A stretch of DNA of 64,000 nt from Vibrio penaeicida. GTDB taxonomy: Bacteria > Pseudomonadota > Gammaproteobacteria > Enterobacterales > Vibrionaceae. The notes below the pieces were generated by a model that ran no database searches, was not told the DNA's origin, and saw only the letters and a program-made list of their open reading frames with translations. The position numbers and the translations under genes were made by a program. Numbering within the stretch: position 1 is the stretch's first letter; each line of letters starts with the position of its first letter. The DNA lies in contig NZ_BFAQ01000027.1 in NCBI RefSeq assembly GCF_002933855.1, positions 23,259 through 87,258 on the forward strand. Direction: 5' to 3'. Of the stretch, positions 26,042-33,831 are shown piece by piece.

Positions 26042-27850
26042 GTGAAACGTTCTAACTTCAAATTAACGGCAGTGGTTTCAGCCTTATTACTTGCAGGAGC
26101 AACCGCATCGAGCGCAATGGCAGCAGACGCTTCATCATCGCTGGTTCAGCCACAAAATTCCTACCAAGCACTTTCGCGTGCGCTACAGGATATTCCGTCT
26201 AACAAAGTACAGCTGATCGTTAAATACAAGTCGTCTGGTCAAACCCAAAGTGGGTTTATGGCGTCGATTGTTAAAGCGCAGCAATCGGACTCCATTCGTA
26301 GTTTGTCTAACAATATTACGAATGAGTTAGGCAACGAGGTTCGATACAAACGCGCGATGCTGCTTGACGATCATCACGTTGTAAAAATTGATAGCCACAC
26401 CAACGCGTATGGGTTGGAAGCGATAATCAGTAAATTAAACGCTGATCCGAACGTAGAAAGTGTTGAGCTGGATGGCTGGGCAAAACCATTCTATACGCCT
26501 AACGATCCTCAATATTCGAACCAGTGGCATTACAGTAACCCTAATGTCGGTATCCGCGCGGATCAGGCTTGGAACAAAGCGACAGGTCAAGGTGTAACGG
26601 TAAGTGTGGTGGACACAGGCTTTACTAACCACCCAGATCTCACACCAAACTTGGTATCACATTACGATTTCATCAGTAATTCTTGGACATCCCGTGACGG
26701 CGATGGTCGAGACTCTAACGGTATTGATGCAGGCGACCGCAGCGCCTATGGCGAGTGTGGAAACGACAAATACGGTAACCCTATTCCTGCAAGAAACTCA
26801 ACATGGCACGGTACTCATGTGCTTGGCACCGTTGGTGCTGTTGAAGGAAATGGACAATACGGTGTTGGCGTCGCGTTTGATGCGAAGCTCACGTCAGCTC
26901 GCGTACTCGGCCGTTGCGGTGGATCCGTTTCCGATATTTCAGATGGCATCATCTGGGCCGCGGGGGCAGGTAACGTTAACAATCCAAATCCAGCACAAGT
27001 TATCAACTTAAGCCTTGGTGGTGGAGGCAGCTGTGGTTACACCTATCAAAATGCGATAAACGCAGCGAGAAACAATGGTGCTGTAGTTGTTGTTGCAGCC
27101 GGTAACGATAGAGTCAACACTCAAAACGTACGCCCAGCAAACTGCCAAGGCATCATCACTGTTGGTGCATCCGACACAAACGGCAACCAAGCTAACTTTA
27201 GTAACTATGGTTCTGAGGTCGATATTATGGCGCCCGGTGTGAGCATATTGTCTACGGTCGATTCAGGTACAGCGACACCTCAAGGCCCGTCTTCGACACG
27301 CATGAATGGTACCTCAATGGCAACCCCTCATGTTGCTGGTGTTGCGGCTTTGGTTAAGCAAGCCTTCCCAGCTGCAACGCCTGATCAAGTTGAATCTATT
27401 ATTAAAGATTCAGCGCGTCCTTTCCCAGGTTCTTGTAACAATGGCGGATGTGGCGCAGGTATGCTGGATGCCAATGCCGCCGTTGACCGCGCTCTCCAAT
27501 TGGCTGGTGGCGGCGGAACGCCAGATCCGGATCCAACACCAGGCCAAGGTGGTAACGCCCAGGTGAGTAACCTTTCTGGCGCACAAGGAAGTTGGGACCA
27601 TTACAATATTGATATTCCTGCTGGCATGAGCAAACTGACGGTTAGCATTGCAGGCGGAACGGGCGATGCGGACTTATACCTTAAGTTTGGCAGCCAACCT
27701 TCGACATACAATAACGACTGTGCACCTTGGATAAACGGCAACACGGAATCTTGTGTTGTTAACAATCCAGCCGCTGGCAAGTGGTACATCGCCTTAAACG
27801 GCTACCAGTCATACTCAAACGTCGATTTGACAGTTACGTGGACTCCATAA
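26042..27850 (+). CDS. Secreted subtilisin-like serine protease with PPC domain
   Basis: A 602-residue S8 peptidase. Domain order: signal peptide 1-28 (cleavage after AMA), an I9-type propeptide about 50-145, the catalytic domain about 165-490 with Asp191 (VVDTGF), His256 (WHGTHVLG), the oxyanion Asn355 (AAGNDR) and Ser425 (GTSMATPHVAG), a Pro/Gly linker, and a C-terminal prepeptidase domain (PPC, about 505-602) with GGTGDADLYLKFG. The PPC domain is usually removed on maturation outside the cell. The start codon is GTG with GGAGAAAAG upstream; the open frame gives no better ATG. It is the first of a run of exoproteases and has its own terminator. Confidence 0.94.
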   Translation: MKRSNFKLTAVVSALLLAGATASSAMAADASSSLVQPQNSYQALSRALQDIPSNKVQLIVKYKSSGQTQSGFMASIVKAQQSDSIRSLSNNITNELGNEVRYKRAMLLDDHHVVKIDSHTNAYGLEAIISKLNADPNVESVELDGWAKPFYTPNDPQYSNQWHYSNPNVGIRADQAWNKATGQGVTVSVVDTGFTNHPDLTPNLVSHYDFISNSWTSRDGDGRDSNGIDAGDRSAYGECGNDKYGNPIPARNSTWHGTHVLGTVGAVEGNGQYGVGVAFDAKLTSARVLGRCGGSVSDISDGIIWAAGAGNVNNPNPAQVINLSLGGGGSCGYTYQNAINAARNNGAVVVVAAGNDRVNTQNVRPANCQGIITVGASDTNGNQANFSNYGSEVDIMAPGVSILSTVDSGTATPQGPSSTRMNGTSMATPHVAGVAALVKQAFPAATPDQVESIIKDSARPFPGSCNNGGCGAGMLDANAAVDRALQLAGGGGTPDPDPTPGQGGNAQVSNLSGAQGSWDHYNIDIPAGMSKLTVSIAGGTGDADLYLKFGSQPSTYNNDCAPWINGNTESCVVNNPAAGKWYIALNGYQSYSNVDLTVTWTP

Positions 27851-27873
27851 AAATCATGGATCTCAATCCATTT

Positions 27874-27899
27874 GCCCGGCATTAATGTCGGGCTTTTTT
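27874..27899 (+). terminator. Terminator of the first subtilase
   Basis: GCCCG and CGGGC flank an inner palindrome CATTAATG, followed by TTTTTT; the stem lies 23 bases past the stop of the protease gene. Confidence 0.8.
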
Positions 27900-28195
27900 A
27901 TGCCTGTACCCAAAGCTCCCTACTTTCACGTCATCCGACCCTCACTTCATGCACCCCAAACCCAAACATCCACAATTTGGAACACAGTCACTAAATCACT
28001 AAATGTGAAATTTATTAATTTCATTTAATCCGAACTATTCTCATAACTTATTAAAACTACTTGAATTTTTTACATTCATTTAAAGCGAAATTATAAATTC
28101 CAACTAGATTTTTAGTGCCTCGAAGAAAAAGGACGATTTTATCACTTACGCACTATGCGCTTGGATAGAAACGTCAGCGAGGCAGAAATTTACAG
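27900..28195. other. AT-rich promoter region of the trypsin-like protease
   Basis: About 300 bases, strongly AT-rich from 27990 to 28110. It probably contains the promoter of the next gene; no specific operator or ORF can be supported. Confidence 0.4.
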
Positions 28196-29896
28196 ATGCA
28201 TAAAATGGAATTAAAAATGAATCATACAATTACACAAATTAAGAAGAAAAAATCACAACTTATTGCCGTCAGTGCTCTGGCAATCGGTATTGCAACCGCG
28301 ACGTCAAGCTTCGCGGCAAACGATCAAATCCCAGATGTTTTGCCGACCATTTCGGAAGATGTGGTGGCTCAATTGTCTTTATCTGCCACACAAGTCAATG
28401 AGGAGAGTGCAAGCTTACTCTACTCTCCGAATGCGAGCTTCATTAAAGTGCACTTCTCGCAATTTCAAGTACCAGAAGGCATGGCGATAGAGCTTTCTTC
28501 GCCAGACAGAAACGAAGTGCTGCACTACGGACCGGGCTTAAATACTGCGAAAACCTACGATTCAAATGCCGGAGATGATGGTGTGAACCGCTTCTCGGCT
28601 ATTTCGATTCAAGGTGACACAGTGCACGTTAAGGTCATTGGTGAAGCGAAAGATCCAAACAGCACCTTCAATGTTGTGATAGACCAATATCAGAAAGGTA
28701 AAACACAAGCTGAAATTGATTCCATCATTAATTTAAACCCAGATGGCACCGAATCTATCTGCGGCACTGACCAGAAAAAAGCCGCAGTGTGCTACGAAAC
28801 TTCTCACCCAACAGAATACGCACTGTCGCGCCCTGTTGCTCGATTGCTGATTGGCGGACGTAGCCTATGTACAGCGTGGCGTGTTGGTCCTGATAATTTA
28901 ATGATGACCAACAACCACTGTGTTGAATCTGCGGCAGAAGCGGCTTCAACCGAAGTGTGGTTTAACTACCAACAAGCAAGTTGTGGTGGCGCAAGTGCTA
29001 AAACCGTAAAAGTGCAAGCAAACCAACTTCTTTCTACAGATTACACGCTCGACTACACCCTTTTTAATGTGAAAGATTTCGCTAAAATCACTCAATTCGG
29101 TCACCTAGGTTTAGACCCTCGTATCCCTTCCTTGTCCGAGCGAATTTTCATTCCACAACACCCGGGTGGGCGCAAAAAAGAGCTGGGTATCGAAACCGAC
29201 TCCAACACCGCTGGCGTTTGTCAGGTCGATCGCCCTGTTGTGAATGGCCGTGGCACCAACACCGATGCTGGCTATTTGTGTGATACTGAAGGTGGGTCTT
29301 CTGGTTCTCCTGTTTTAGCCGCTAAAAGCAACAGTGTTATCGCACTGCACCACCTTGGTGGTTGCTACAACAAAGGCGCACACATCAGCAAGATCTGGCC
29401 GAAAGTGTCTTCTCACTTCCCAGCTGGTGTACCTGACAGCTACATCGACATTATTGATGTGAATCGCCCTCCAGTTGCCGATTTCACATACAGCTGTAAC
29501 AAACTCGCTTGTACTTTTGATGGTTCTAAGTCGTTTGATCACGAAGGTGCGCAACTGAACTACAGCTGGGACTTTGGTAATGGCAGCCACTCTAGCTCTG
29601 TTAAGCCTTCACATACTTACTTAGCCGATGGGACCTACACAGTGAAGCTCGTTGTCACAGATGACGCGAACTTATCTGACACATACAGCCAAAGTATTAC
29701 GGTGAAAAAAGATTCAACAGGTGGCGGTTTATGTGCTGGTTTACCTGTTTGGGATGACAAGGCTATTTACTTAGCGGGAGATTCCGTACAGCTTGGTGGT
29801 GTGAAGTACCAAGCGGGTTGGTGGACTCAAGGTGCAAACCCAGAGCAGAACTCTGGTTCGTGGGAAGTTTGGGAAAACCTAGGAGCATGTAAGTAA
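28196..29896 (+). CDS. Secreted trypsin-like protease with PKD and chitin-binding-type modules
   Basis: A 566-residue S1-superfamily peptidase of the lysyl-endopeptidase/glutamyl-endopeptidase-like group. A basic N-terminus and hydrophobic core (residues 22-40) form the signal peptide. The catalytic triad is His241 (TNNHCVES), Asp286 (TLDYTLF) and Ser369 (GGSSGSPV); several Cys suggest disulphides. A PKD domain follows at about 425-510 (LNYSWDFGNGSH and GTYTVKLVVTD), and the last 50 residues are a carbohydrate-binding type 5/12 module (WWTQGANPEQNSGSWEVWEN), which binds chitin or related glycans. The start could be the Met at 28196 or at 28217; the latter has the better GGA spacing. Substrate preference not predictable. 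Confidence 0.9.
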   Translation: MHKMELKMNHTITQIKKKKSQLIAVSALAIGIATATSSFAANDQIPDVLPTISEDVVAQLSLSATQVNEESASLLYSPNASFIKVHFSQFQVPEGMAIELSSPDRNEVLHYGPGLNTAKTYDSNAGDDGVNRFSAISIQGDTVHVKVIGEAKDPNSTFNVVIDQYQKGKTQAEIDSIINLNPDGTESICGTDQKKAAVCYETSHPTEYALSRPVARLLIGGRSLCTAWRVGPDNLMMTNNHCVESAAEAASTEVWFNYQQASCGGASAKTVKVQANQLLSTDYTLDYTLFNVKDFAKITQFGHLGLDPRIPSLSERIFIPQHPGGRKKELGIETDSNTAGVCQVDRPVVNGRGTNTDAGYLCDTEGGSSGSPVLAAKSNSVIALHHLGGCYNKGAHISKIWPKVSSHFPAGVPDSYIDIIDVNRPPVADFTYSCNKLACTFDGSKSFDHEGAQLNYSWDFGNGSHSSSVKPSHTYLADGTYTVKLVVTDDANLSDTYSQSITVKKDSTGGGLCAGLPVWDDKAIYLAGDSVQLGGVKYQAGWWTQGANPEQNSGSWEVWENLGACK

Positions 29897-29936
29897 CGCG
29901 TTATAATGATCCCAAAATTATTGTGATACCCAAAAC

Positions 29937-29963
29937 AAAGCCGGAGCAATGACTCCGGCTTTT
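29937..29963. terminator. Bidirectional terminator
   Basis: AAAGCCGGAG (29937-29946) and CTCCGGCTTT (29953-29962) form a 10-bp stem with a 6-base loop between the convergent protease and NAT genes. Confidence 0.85.
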
Positions 29964-29977
29964 CAGGGTTACAACAA

Positions 29978-30793
29978 CTAAGGCGTATTTACGCAATCTT
30001 CAATAGAAAAACTCACCGGAAGCACCACGCTAAAATGCTTTTTCAATAATGCGATGTACTCCGCCGTATTGAGAACATTTCGCTCAGACTTCTCCCCCAG
30101 TATTGTGGTGATCAATTTGCGGTCACTTAACGTTACTCGCCCATTTTGGGTCGCAATAGTACAGACGGACTTTTGAGTAAACGACGATTTTGGAGACGTT
30201 TGGTGATAGCTCGCCATTTCAGAAAAATCGTCTAACTTTCTTGGTGTTAGAGTAAAACAGTATTGTGGCTGCCATGTTTTATTGTCTTCACTACTCAACA
30301 GATACAACTCACCTTGCTCTTCTTTCACTCGAAATTGGGCGCTCTCTTCAACATGAACACCACCATTTAATGACACTGGGTAAAGAAAGCTGTCGCCAAA
30401 ACCGACATCGGCGATTACCCGTTCACCTTCAATATCCACCAGCAACATTAAATGATCAAACTCCTGCCCGACCCCATCTTTTCCGTAAACTCTTGCCGAA
30501 AGCAATTGCACTGAAAAGCCCAGAGAGGACAGCAGCAGGTAGAATCCGTAATTCAGTTCATAGCAAAATCCACCTCGCCTTTCTTCTATTAACTTACGGA
30601 AAATTGCATCGCCAGACAGTTCAACCTCTCTGCCATAACTGATGTCTAAATTTTCAAACGGAAGGCTTTGTAGATGAGCATGGTGGAGCACGTTGAGCCA
30701 TGTACTTTTGCCTGAATGCGCACTTGTCTGCATCGAAATAGGATCGATACCTAGCCTTTTTAAATATTGTTCTTTTTGTGTTTCTGTCAGCAT
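29978..30793 (-). CDS. Arylamine N-acetyltransferase
   Basis: A 271-residue acetyl-CoA-dependent NAT. The catalytic triad is Cys77 (RRGGFCYELN), His114 (QEFDHLMLL) and Asp129 (VIADVGFGDS), all in the expected order and spacing. PFENLDI near residue 45 is another family mark. NATs acetylate arylamines and hydrazines and have biosynthetic roles in some bacteria; there is no biosynthetic cluster here. A shared terminator precedes the convergent protease gene. The upstream flank carries the dispersed repeat at 30822. Confidence 0.93.
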   Translation of the reverse strand: MLTETQKEQYLKRLGIDPISMQTSAHSGKSTWLNVLHHAHLQSLPFENLDISYGREVELSGDAIFRKLIEERRGGFCYELNYGFYLLLSSLGFSVQLLSARVYGKDGVGQEFDHLMLLVDIEGERVIADVGFGDSFLYPVSLNGGVHVEESAQFRVKEEQGELYLLSSEDNKTWQPQYCFTLTPRKLDDFSEMASYHQTSPKSSFTQKSVCTIATQNGRVTLSDRKLITTILGEKSERNVLNTAEYIALLKKHFSVVLPVSFSIEDCVNTP

Positions 30794-30821
30794 GTAAACT
30801 CTATTGTTGATTTCGAAGAAC

Positions 30822-31103
30822 TATACCCAAGTGACCTCAAGATACAGGATTCAGAGCCGCATATTCTGGCTCAGTTCAAGGAAAAGGACGCAGTGGAATG
30901 ACGAGTCCTTTCCAAGTTCTTTGACGATGAAATGAGACAGAATATGGGCTCCCAAAGGCGAGTTTAACTGGCTTTCATACTGCGTTACCGATTTTTGATT
31001 TAGAATGACTAGATCTTCATATCGGTGCCTTGTCTGAACACAAGTTAACTATTCTTTGGTAAAGAAGTCGCTGAACCAAGCATCTTGAGGTTACTTGGGT
31101 ATA
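30822..31103. mobile_element. 282-bp MITE-like dispersed repeat with 22-bp terminal inverted repeats
   Basis: The left end TATACCCAAGTGACCTCAAG and its extension (30822-30843) match the reverse complement of the right end (31082-31103) at 21 of 22 positions. There is no transposase gene inside and no coding frame of interest. The end sequence is one I recall as common in Vibrio genomes, dispersed in intergenic DNA; that is memory rather than a search result. A single related end lies at 43599-43617. A target duplication cannot be defined beyond a possible TA. Confidence 0.75.
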
Positions 31104-31208
31104 TACCTTAAAACCTCAACTTAAGTAGAGGTCAATACCTAAATACCAAATACCTAAGCAATCTGAACAAGCCATCTGAACATCTCGCCCCTAACCATTG
31201 CAATTCCC

Positions 31209-31214
31209 TATTAT
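31209..31214 (+). promoter_or_regulatory. Possible -10 box of the cysS leader
   Basis: TATTAT lies about 19 bases upstream of the leader ATG; a start point near 31221 would give a very short untranslated segment before the leader peptide. A -35 match is poor, so this is tentative. Confidence 0.3.
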
Positions 31215-31232
31215 CTCGATTAGTTTAAAAGC

Positions 31233-31352
31233 ATGACTTCGATATTCGCGATTGCTCACCAATCTTGTTGTTGCTGTAGATCTTTCATCTACGGCCGCTT
31301 TCGCGTATTTGCCATCGAGTCACCACTAAAAACTGGTTATCACCAAAACTAG
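31233..31352 (+). CDS. Cysteine-rich leader peptide of the cysS attenuator
   Basis: A 39-codon ORF too short for ordinary gene finding. It reads MTSIFAIAHQSCCCCRSFIY at the start, with four consecutive Cys codons TGT TGT TGC TGT at 31266-31277, and stops at TAG 31350. An in-frame TAG at 31221 rules out a longer start, and the Shine-Dalgarno is weak. The Cys run sits directly before a segment that can form alternative stems with the terminator at 31383-31415 in front of a cysteinyl-tRNA synthetase gene. Seen: the ORF, the Cys run and the pairing. Inferred: ribosome stalling at low Cys-tRNA prevents termination, as in amino-acid operon attenuation. Confidence 0.75.
   Translation: MTSIFAIAHQSCCCCRSFIYGRFRVFAIESPLKTGYHQN
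31276..31296 (+). promoter_or_regulatory. Attenuator segments 1 and 2
   Basis: GTAGAT (31276-31281) can pair with ATCTAC (31287-31292). The segment CATCTACGGCC (31286-31296) is identical to the 3' arm of the terminator, so it can instead pair over 11 bp with the terminator 5' arm GGCCGTAGATG (31385-31395) as an antiterminator. A second stem, AACTGGTT/AACTAGTT (31331-31338, 31347-31354), overlaps the leader stop. Confidence 0.7.
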
Positions 31353-31382
31353 TTACCACAAAGTAAGACTCATACGAATTCC

Positions 31383-31415
31383 AAGGCCGTAGATGATTCC
31401 ATCTACGGCCTTTTT
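31383..31415 (+). terminator. Attenuator terminator upstream of cysS
   Basis: AAGGCCGTAGATG (31383-31395) pairs perfectly over 13 bp with CATCTACGGCCTT (31400-31412) around a 4-base loop, followed by a T-run to 31415. No gene ends just before it, so its natural role is to stop transcription before cysS, 57 bases upstream of that start. Confidence 0.88.
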
Positions 31416-31471
31416 GCATTTGTTTATTTATTAGGGTCTGTACTAATAAAACCCGACACAAGGATTGAATT

Positions 31472-32851
31472 ATGGCTCAGTTAACACTGGAATTGTTTAA
31501 CACTATGAACAGGGAGCTCATGCCTTTTACCAGCATCGAGCAAAAAAAAGTTGGGCTGTACGCCTGTGGTCCAACGGTTTACGACTACGCTCACGTAGGT
31601 AACTTACGCACGTACTTATTTGTGGATGTGCTGCGCCGTGTGCTTCAAATCAATGGATACGATGTTCACCACGTCATGAATATTACCGACGTTGGTCACT
31701 TGGTATCCGATGGCGACACAGGTGAAGATAAAATGGAGAAAGGCGCTCGCAAACAACAAAAGTCGGCTTGGGACATTGCGACCTATTTCGAAGAAGCCTT
31801 CTTTCAAGATTTTAAACGGTTGAACATTCTTGCCCCTTCCACTACTTGCCGAGCAACCGAGCACATCCAAGAACAAATAGCCTTCATTCAATCTCTGGAA
31901 GAAAAAGGGTTCACCTATCAAACTAGCGATGGTGTCTATTTCGATACAAACAAGTTGCCTGATTACGGCAAACTGGCAAAGCTTGATAAACAAGGTTTAG
32001 AAGCCGGTATCCGAGTGGACATGGGAGAAAAAAAGCGACCTACCGATTTTGCGCTTTGGAAGTTCAGCGGAAACAAACAAAGACAAATGGAATGGGAAAG
32101 CCCATGGGGAAGAGGCTTTCCAGGTTGGCACATTGAATGCTCTGCGATGGCAGAGAAATATTTGGGTGAGGTCTTCGATATTCATATTGGCGGTGAAGAT
32201 CATATTCCTGTCCATCACACCAACGAAATTGCCCAATGCCAAGCGAAAAATGGCCACGTTCAAGCCAACTTCTGGATGCATGGTTACTTTCTAAAAATAG
32301 ACAATGAGAAGATTTCCAAATCAGGAAAATCTTTGCGGTTAGACAGCTTGCTAGAGCAAGGATTTGACCCGCTGGCTTATCGATATTTGGCACTCACTAG
32401 CCACTATCGTAGCCATTTAAGCTTCACTTGGGATAGCTTGAAAGGCGCGCAAAAAGCCCTCAATCGATTGAGAACAAAAGTCGCCGCTTTGCCTGAGGGT
32501 GGTCACGTCGATGAATCATTCAAAAACGCATTTTTTGAACACATCAATCGTGATCTCAATATGCCGAAAGCGTTGGCACTCGTCTGGGAAGTGTTAGATA
32601 GCCAAATCGCACCGGAAAACAAAAAAGCCACATTGATGTATTTCGACCAAATATTCGGCATTGAAATAGACAAAGTAGAAGCAGTAAGCATACCCAAAAG
32701 TATTCTAGAGCTGGCAGAAAAGCGCACCGCACTTAAAAAACAGGGGAAATATGAAGATGCAGACGCCATTCGAAACCAGATCTTGGCGCAAGGGTATCAA
32801 GTGAAAGATACAGGGCAACAATCAACCGTAACCAAGCAAGATCCGAAATAG
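31472..32851 (+). CDS. cysS: Cysteinyl-tRNA synthetase, divergent form
   Basis: Charges tRNA-Cys in the cytoplasm. The 459-residue length is close to E. coli CysRS (461). Zinc ligands are conserved: Cys32 (CGPTVYDYAHVGN), Cys223 (WHIECSAM), His248 and Glu252 (VHHTNEIAQ). The HIGH motif is HVGN (41-44) and the KMSKS motif is KISKS (280-284). The class-I active-site loop GGEDHIPVHHTNE differs from GGSDLMFPHHENE of E. coli, and other divergent segments (YDYAHVGNLRTYLFVDVLRR) suggest a paralogue separate from the housekeeping gene, which would lie elsewhere. AAGGA precedes the ATG. A Cys-codon attenuator sits upstream. Resistance to a CysRS inhibitor or stress-specific supply are possible reasons for a second copy. 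Confidence 0.92.
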   Translation: MAQLTLELFNTMNRELMPFTSIEQKKVGLYACGPTVYDYAHVGNLRTYLFVDVLRRVLQINGYDVHHVMNITDVGHLVSDGDTGEDKMEKGARKQQKSAWDIATYFEEAFFQDFKRLNILAPSTTCRATEHIQEQIAFIQSLEEKGFTYQTSDGVYFDTNKLPDYGKLAKLDKQGLEAGIRVDMGEKKRPTDFALWKFSGNKQRQMEWESPWGRGFPGWHIECSAMAEKYLGEVFDIHIGGEDHIPVHHTNEIAQCQAKNGHVQANFWMHGYFLKIDNEKISKSGKSLRLDSLLEQGFDPLAYRYLALTSHYRSHLSFTWDSLKGAQKALNRLRTKVAALPEGGHVDESFKNAFFEHINRDLNMPKALALVWEVLDSQIAPENKKATLMYFDQIFGIEIDKVEAVSIPKSILELAEKRTALKKQGKYEDADAIRNQILAQGYQVKDTGQQSTVTKQDPK

Positions 32852-32895
32852 CCTAAAGTGTTAGGGAATAGCTTGTTCACCTGAGTTCTAGCGAG

Positions 32896-33798
32896 CTATT
32901 GCTCTGCACCTTGTTTCTTTGGCTCTGCTCTCTTTGCCGATACGATGGACATATCGCTCGGAGGAGAAAATAACGCCTTGAAACGTTGCGGTATCGACAG
33001 GCCTTTTTGACTGGCTTCTTTAAACATGTCTCGCCATTCATGAAACGTCACCACCAGCGGATTAAAGCTGTTTACGGGTTTGGATATACCATAGCGCACC
33101 GTTTCAACTTCAGGCTCAAAAGTGCCGAACAGCTTATCCCAGATGATCAATACACCCGCATAGTTTTTATCAATATATTGCGGGTTTCGACCATGATGCA
33201 CACGGTGGTGCGATGGCGTATTAAATACGTATTCAAATATGCCGAGCGTACGTACCCATTGCGTATGAACAAAGAACTGCAAGCCTAAGTTTAACAGCAC
33301 CACAAACACCACCCACTTAGGATCAAACCCGATGATCACTAATGGTAACCAAAATACCCACATTCCAGCTAAAGGGTACATAAAGCTTTGGCGAAAAGCC
33401 GTGCTGAAATTCATCCGTTCAGAACTGTGGTGCGCCACATGCGCTGCCCACATCCATCTAATTCGGTGGCTGGCTCGGTGAAACCAGTAATAACAAAAGT
33501 CCTGCAGTACCGCTAATACTAGAAAGCTTGCTAAGCCCATTTCAATATCCAGTAAACGCCAACCAAACAGCCACAAGTAAAGCTGGGCTACCATTAACCC
33601 GGTCAACAAGTCGGCGAATTGATGCATCCCCGCAAGAGCAAAATTGCAGGCGACTTCCGGAAGTTTATAGGTCGCATTGTCTGGTAACTTTCCTTTTTTC
33701 TGACCGATGAAATATTCCGCCAAAATACAGACGATAAACAATGGTGCTAAGACAATAAGCAACCATTCTGGATGGTGAATAAGGGAGTCTATGTCCAT
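32896..33798 (-). CDS. Sterol desaturase / fatty acid hydroxylase superfamily protein
   Basis: A 300-residue integral membrane di-iron oxygenase. The histidine clusters typical of the superfamily are visible: HRASH with preceding WF, HHSSERMN, and HHRVHHGRNPQYIDKNYAG, within a set of four to five hydrophobic segments. Family members hydroxylate or desaturate lipid chains or sterols, or cleave alkylglycerol ethers. The lipid acted on is unknown. The gene precedes a convergent cysS (stops 44 bases apart) and lies 33 bases downstream of the DUF2804 gene on the same strand, so these two may be co-transcribed. Confidence 0.88.
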   Translation of the reverse strand: MDIDSLIHHPEWLLIVLAPLFIVCILAEYFIGQKKGKLPDNATYKLPEVACNFALAGMHQFADLLTGLMVAQLYLWLFGWRLLDIEMGLASFLVLAVLQDFCYYWFHRASHRIRWMWAAHVAHHSSERMNFSTAFRQSFMYPLAGMWVFWLPLVIIGFDPKWVVFVVLLNLGLQFFVHTQWVRTLGIFEYVFNTPSHHRVHHGRNPQYIDKNYAGVLIIWDKLFGTFEPEVETVRYGISKPVNSFNPLVVTFHEWRDMFKEASQKGLSIPQRFKALFSPPSDMSIVSAKRAEPKKQGAEQ

Positions 33799-33831
33799 GA
33801 ATTCGTCCTTATCTGCACTAGCACATCGAAC

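Noticed and set aside
31200..31471. T-box riboswitch upstream of cysS
   Set aside because: The leader lacks the conserved T-box sequence and specifier-loop layout, and such elements are rare in gammaproteobacteria. The Cys-rich leader peptide with an alternative stem explains the terminator better.
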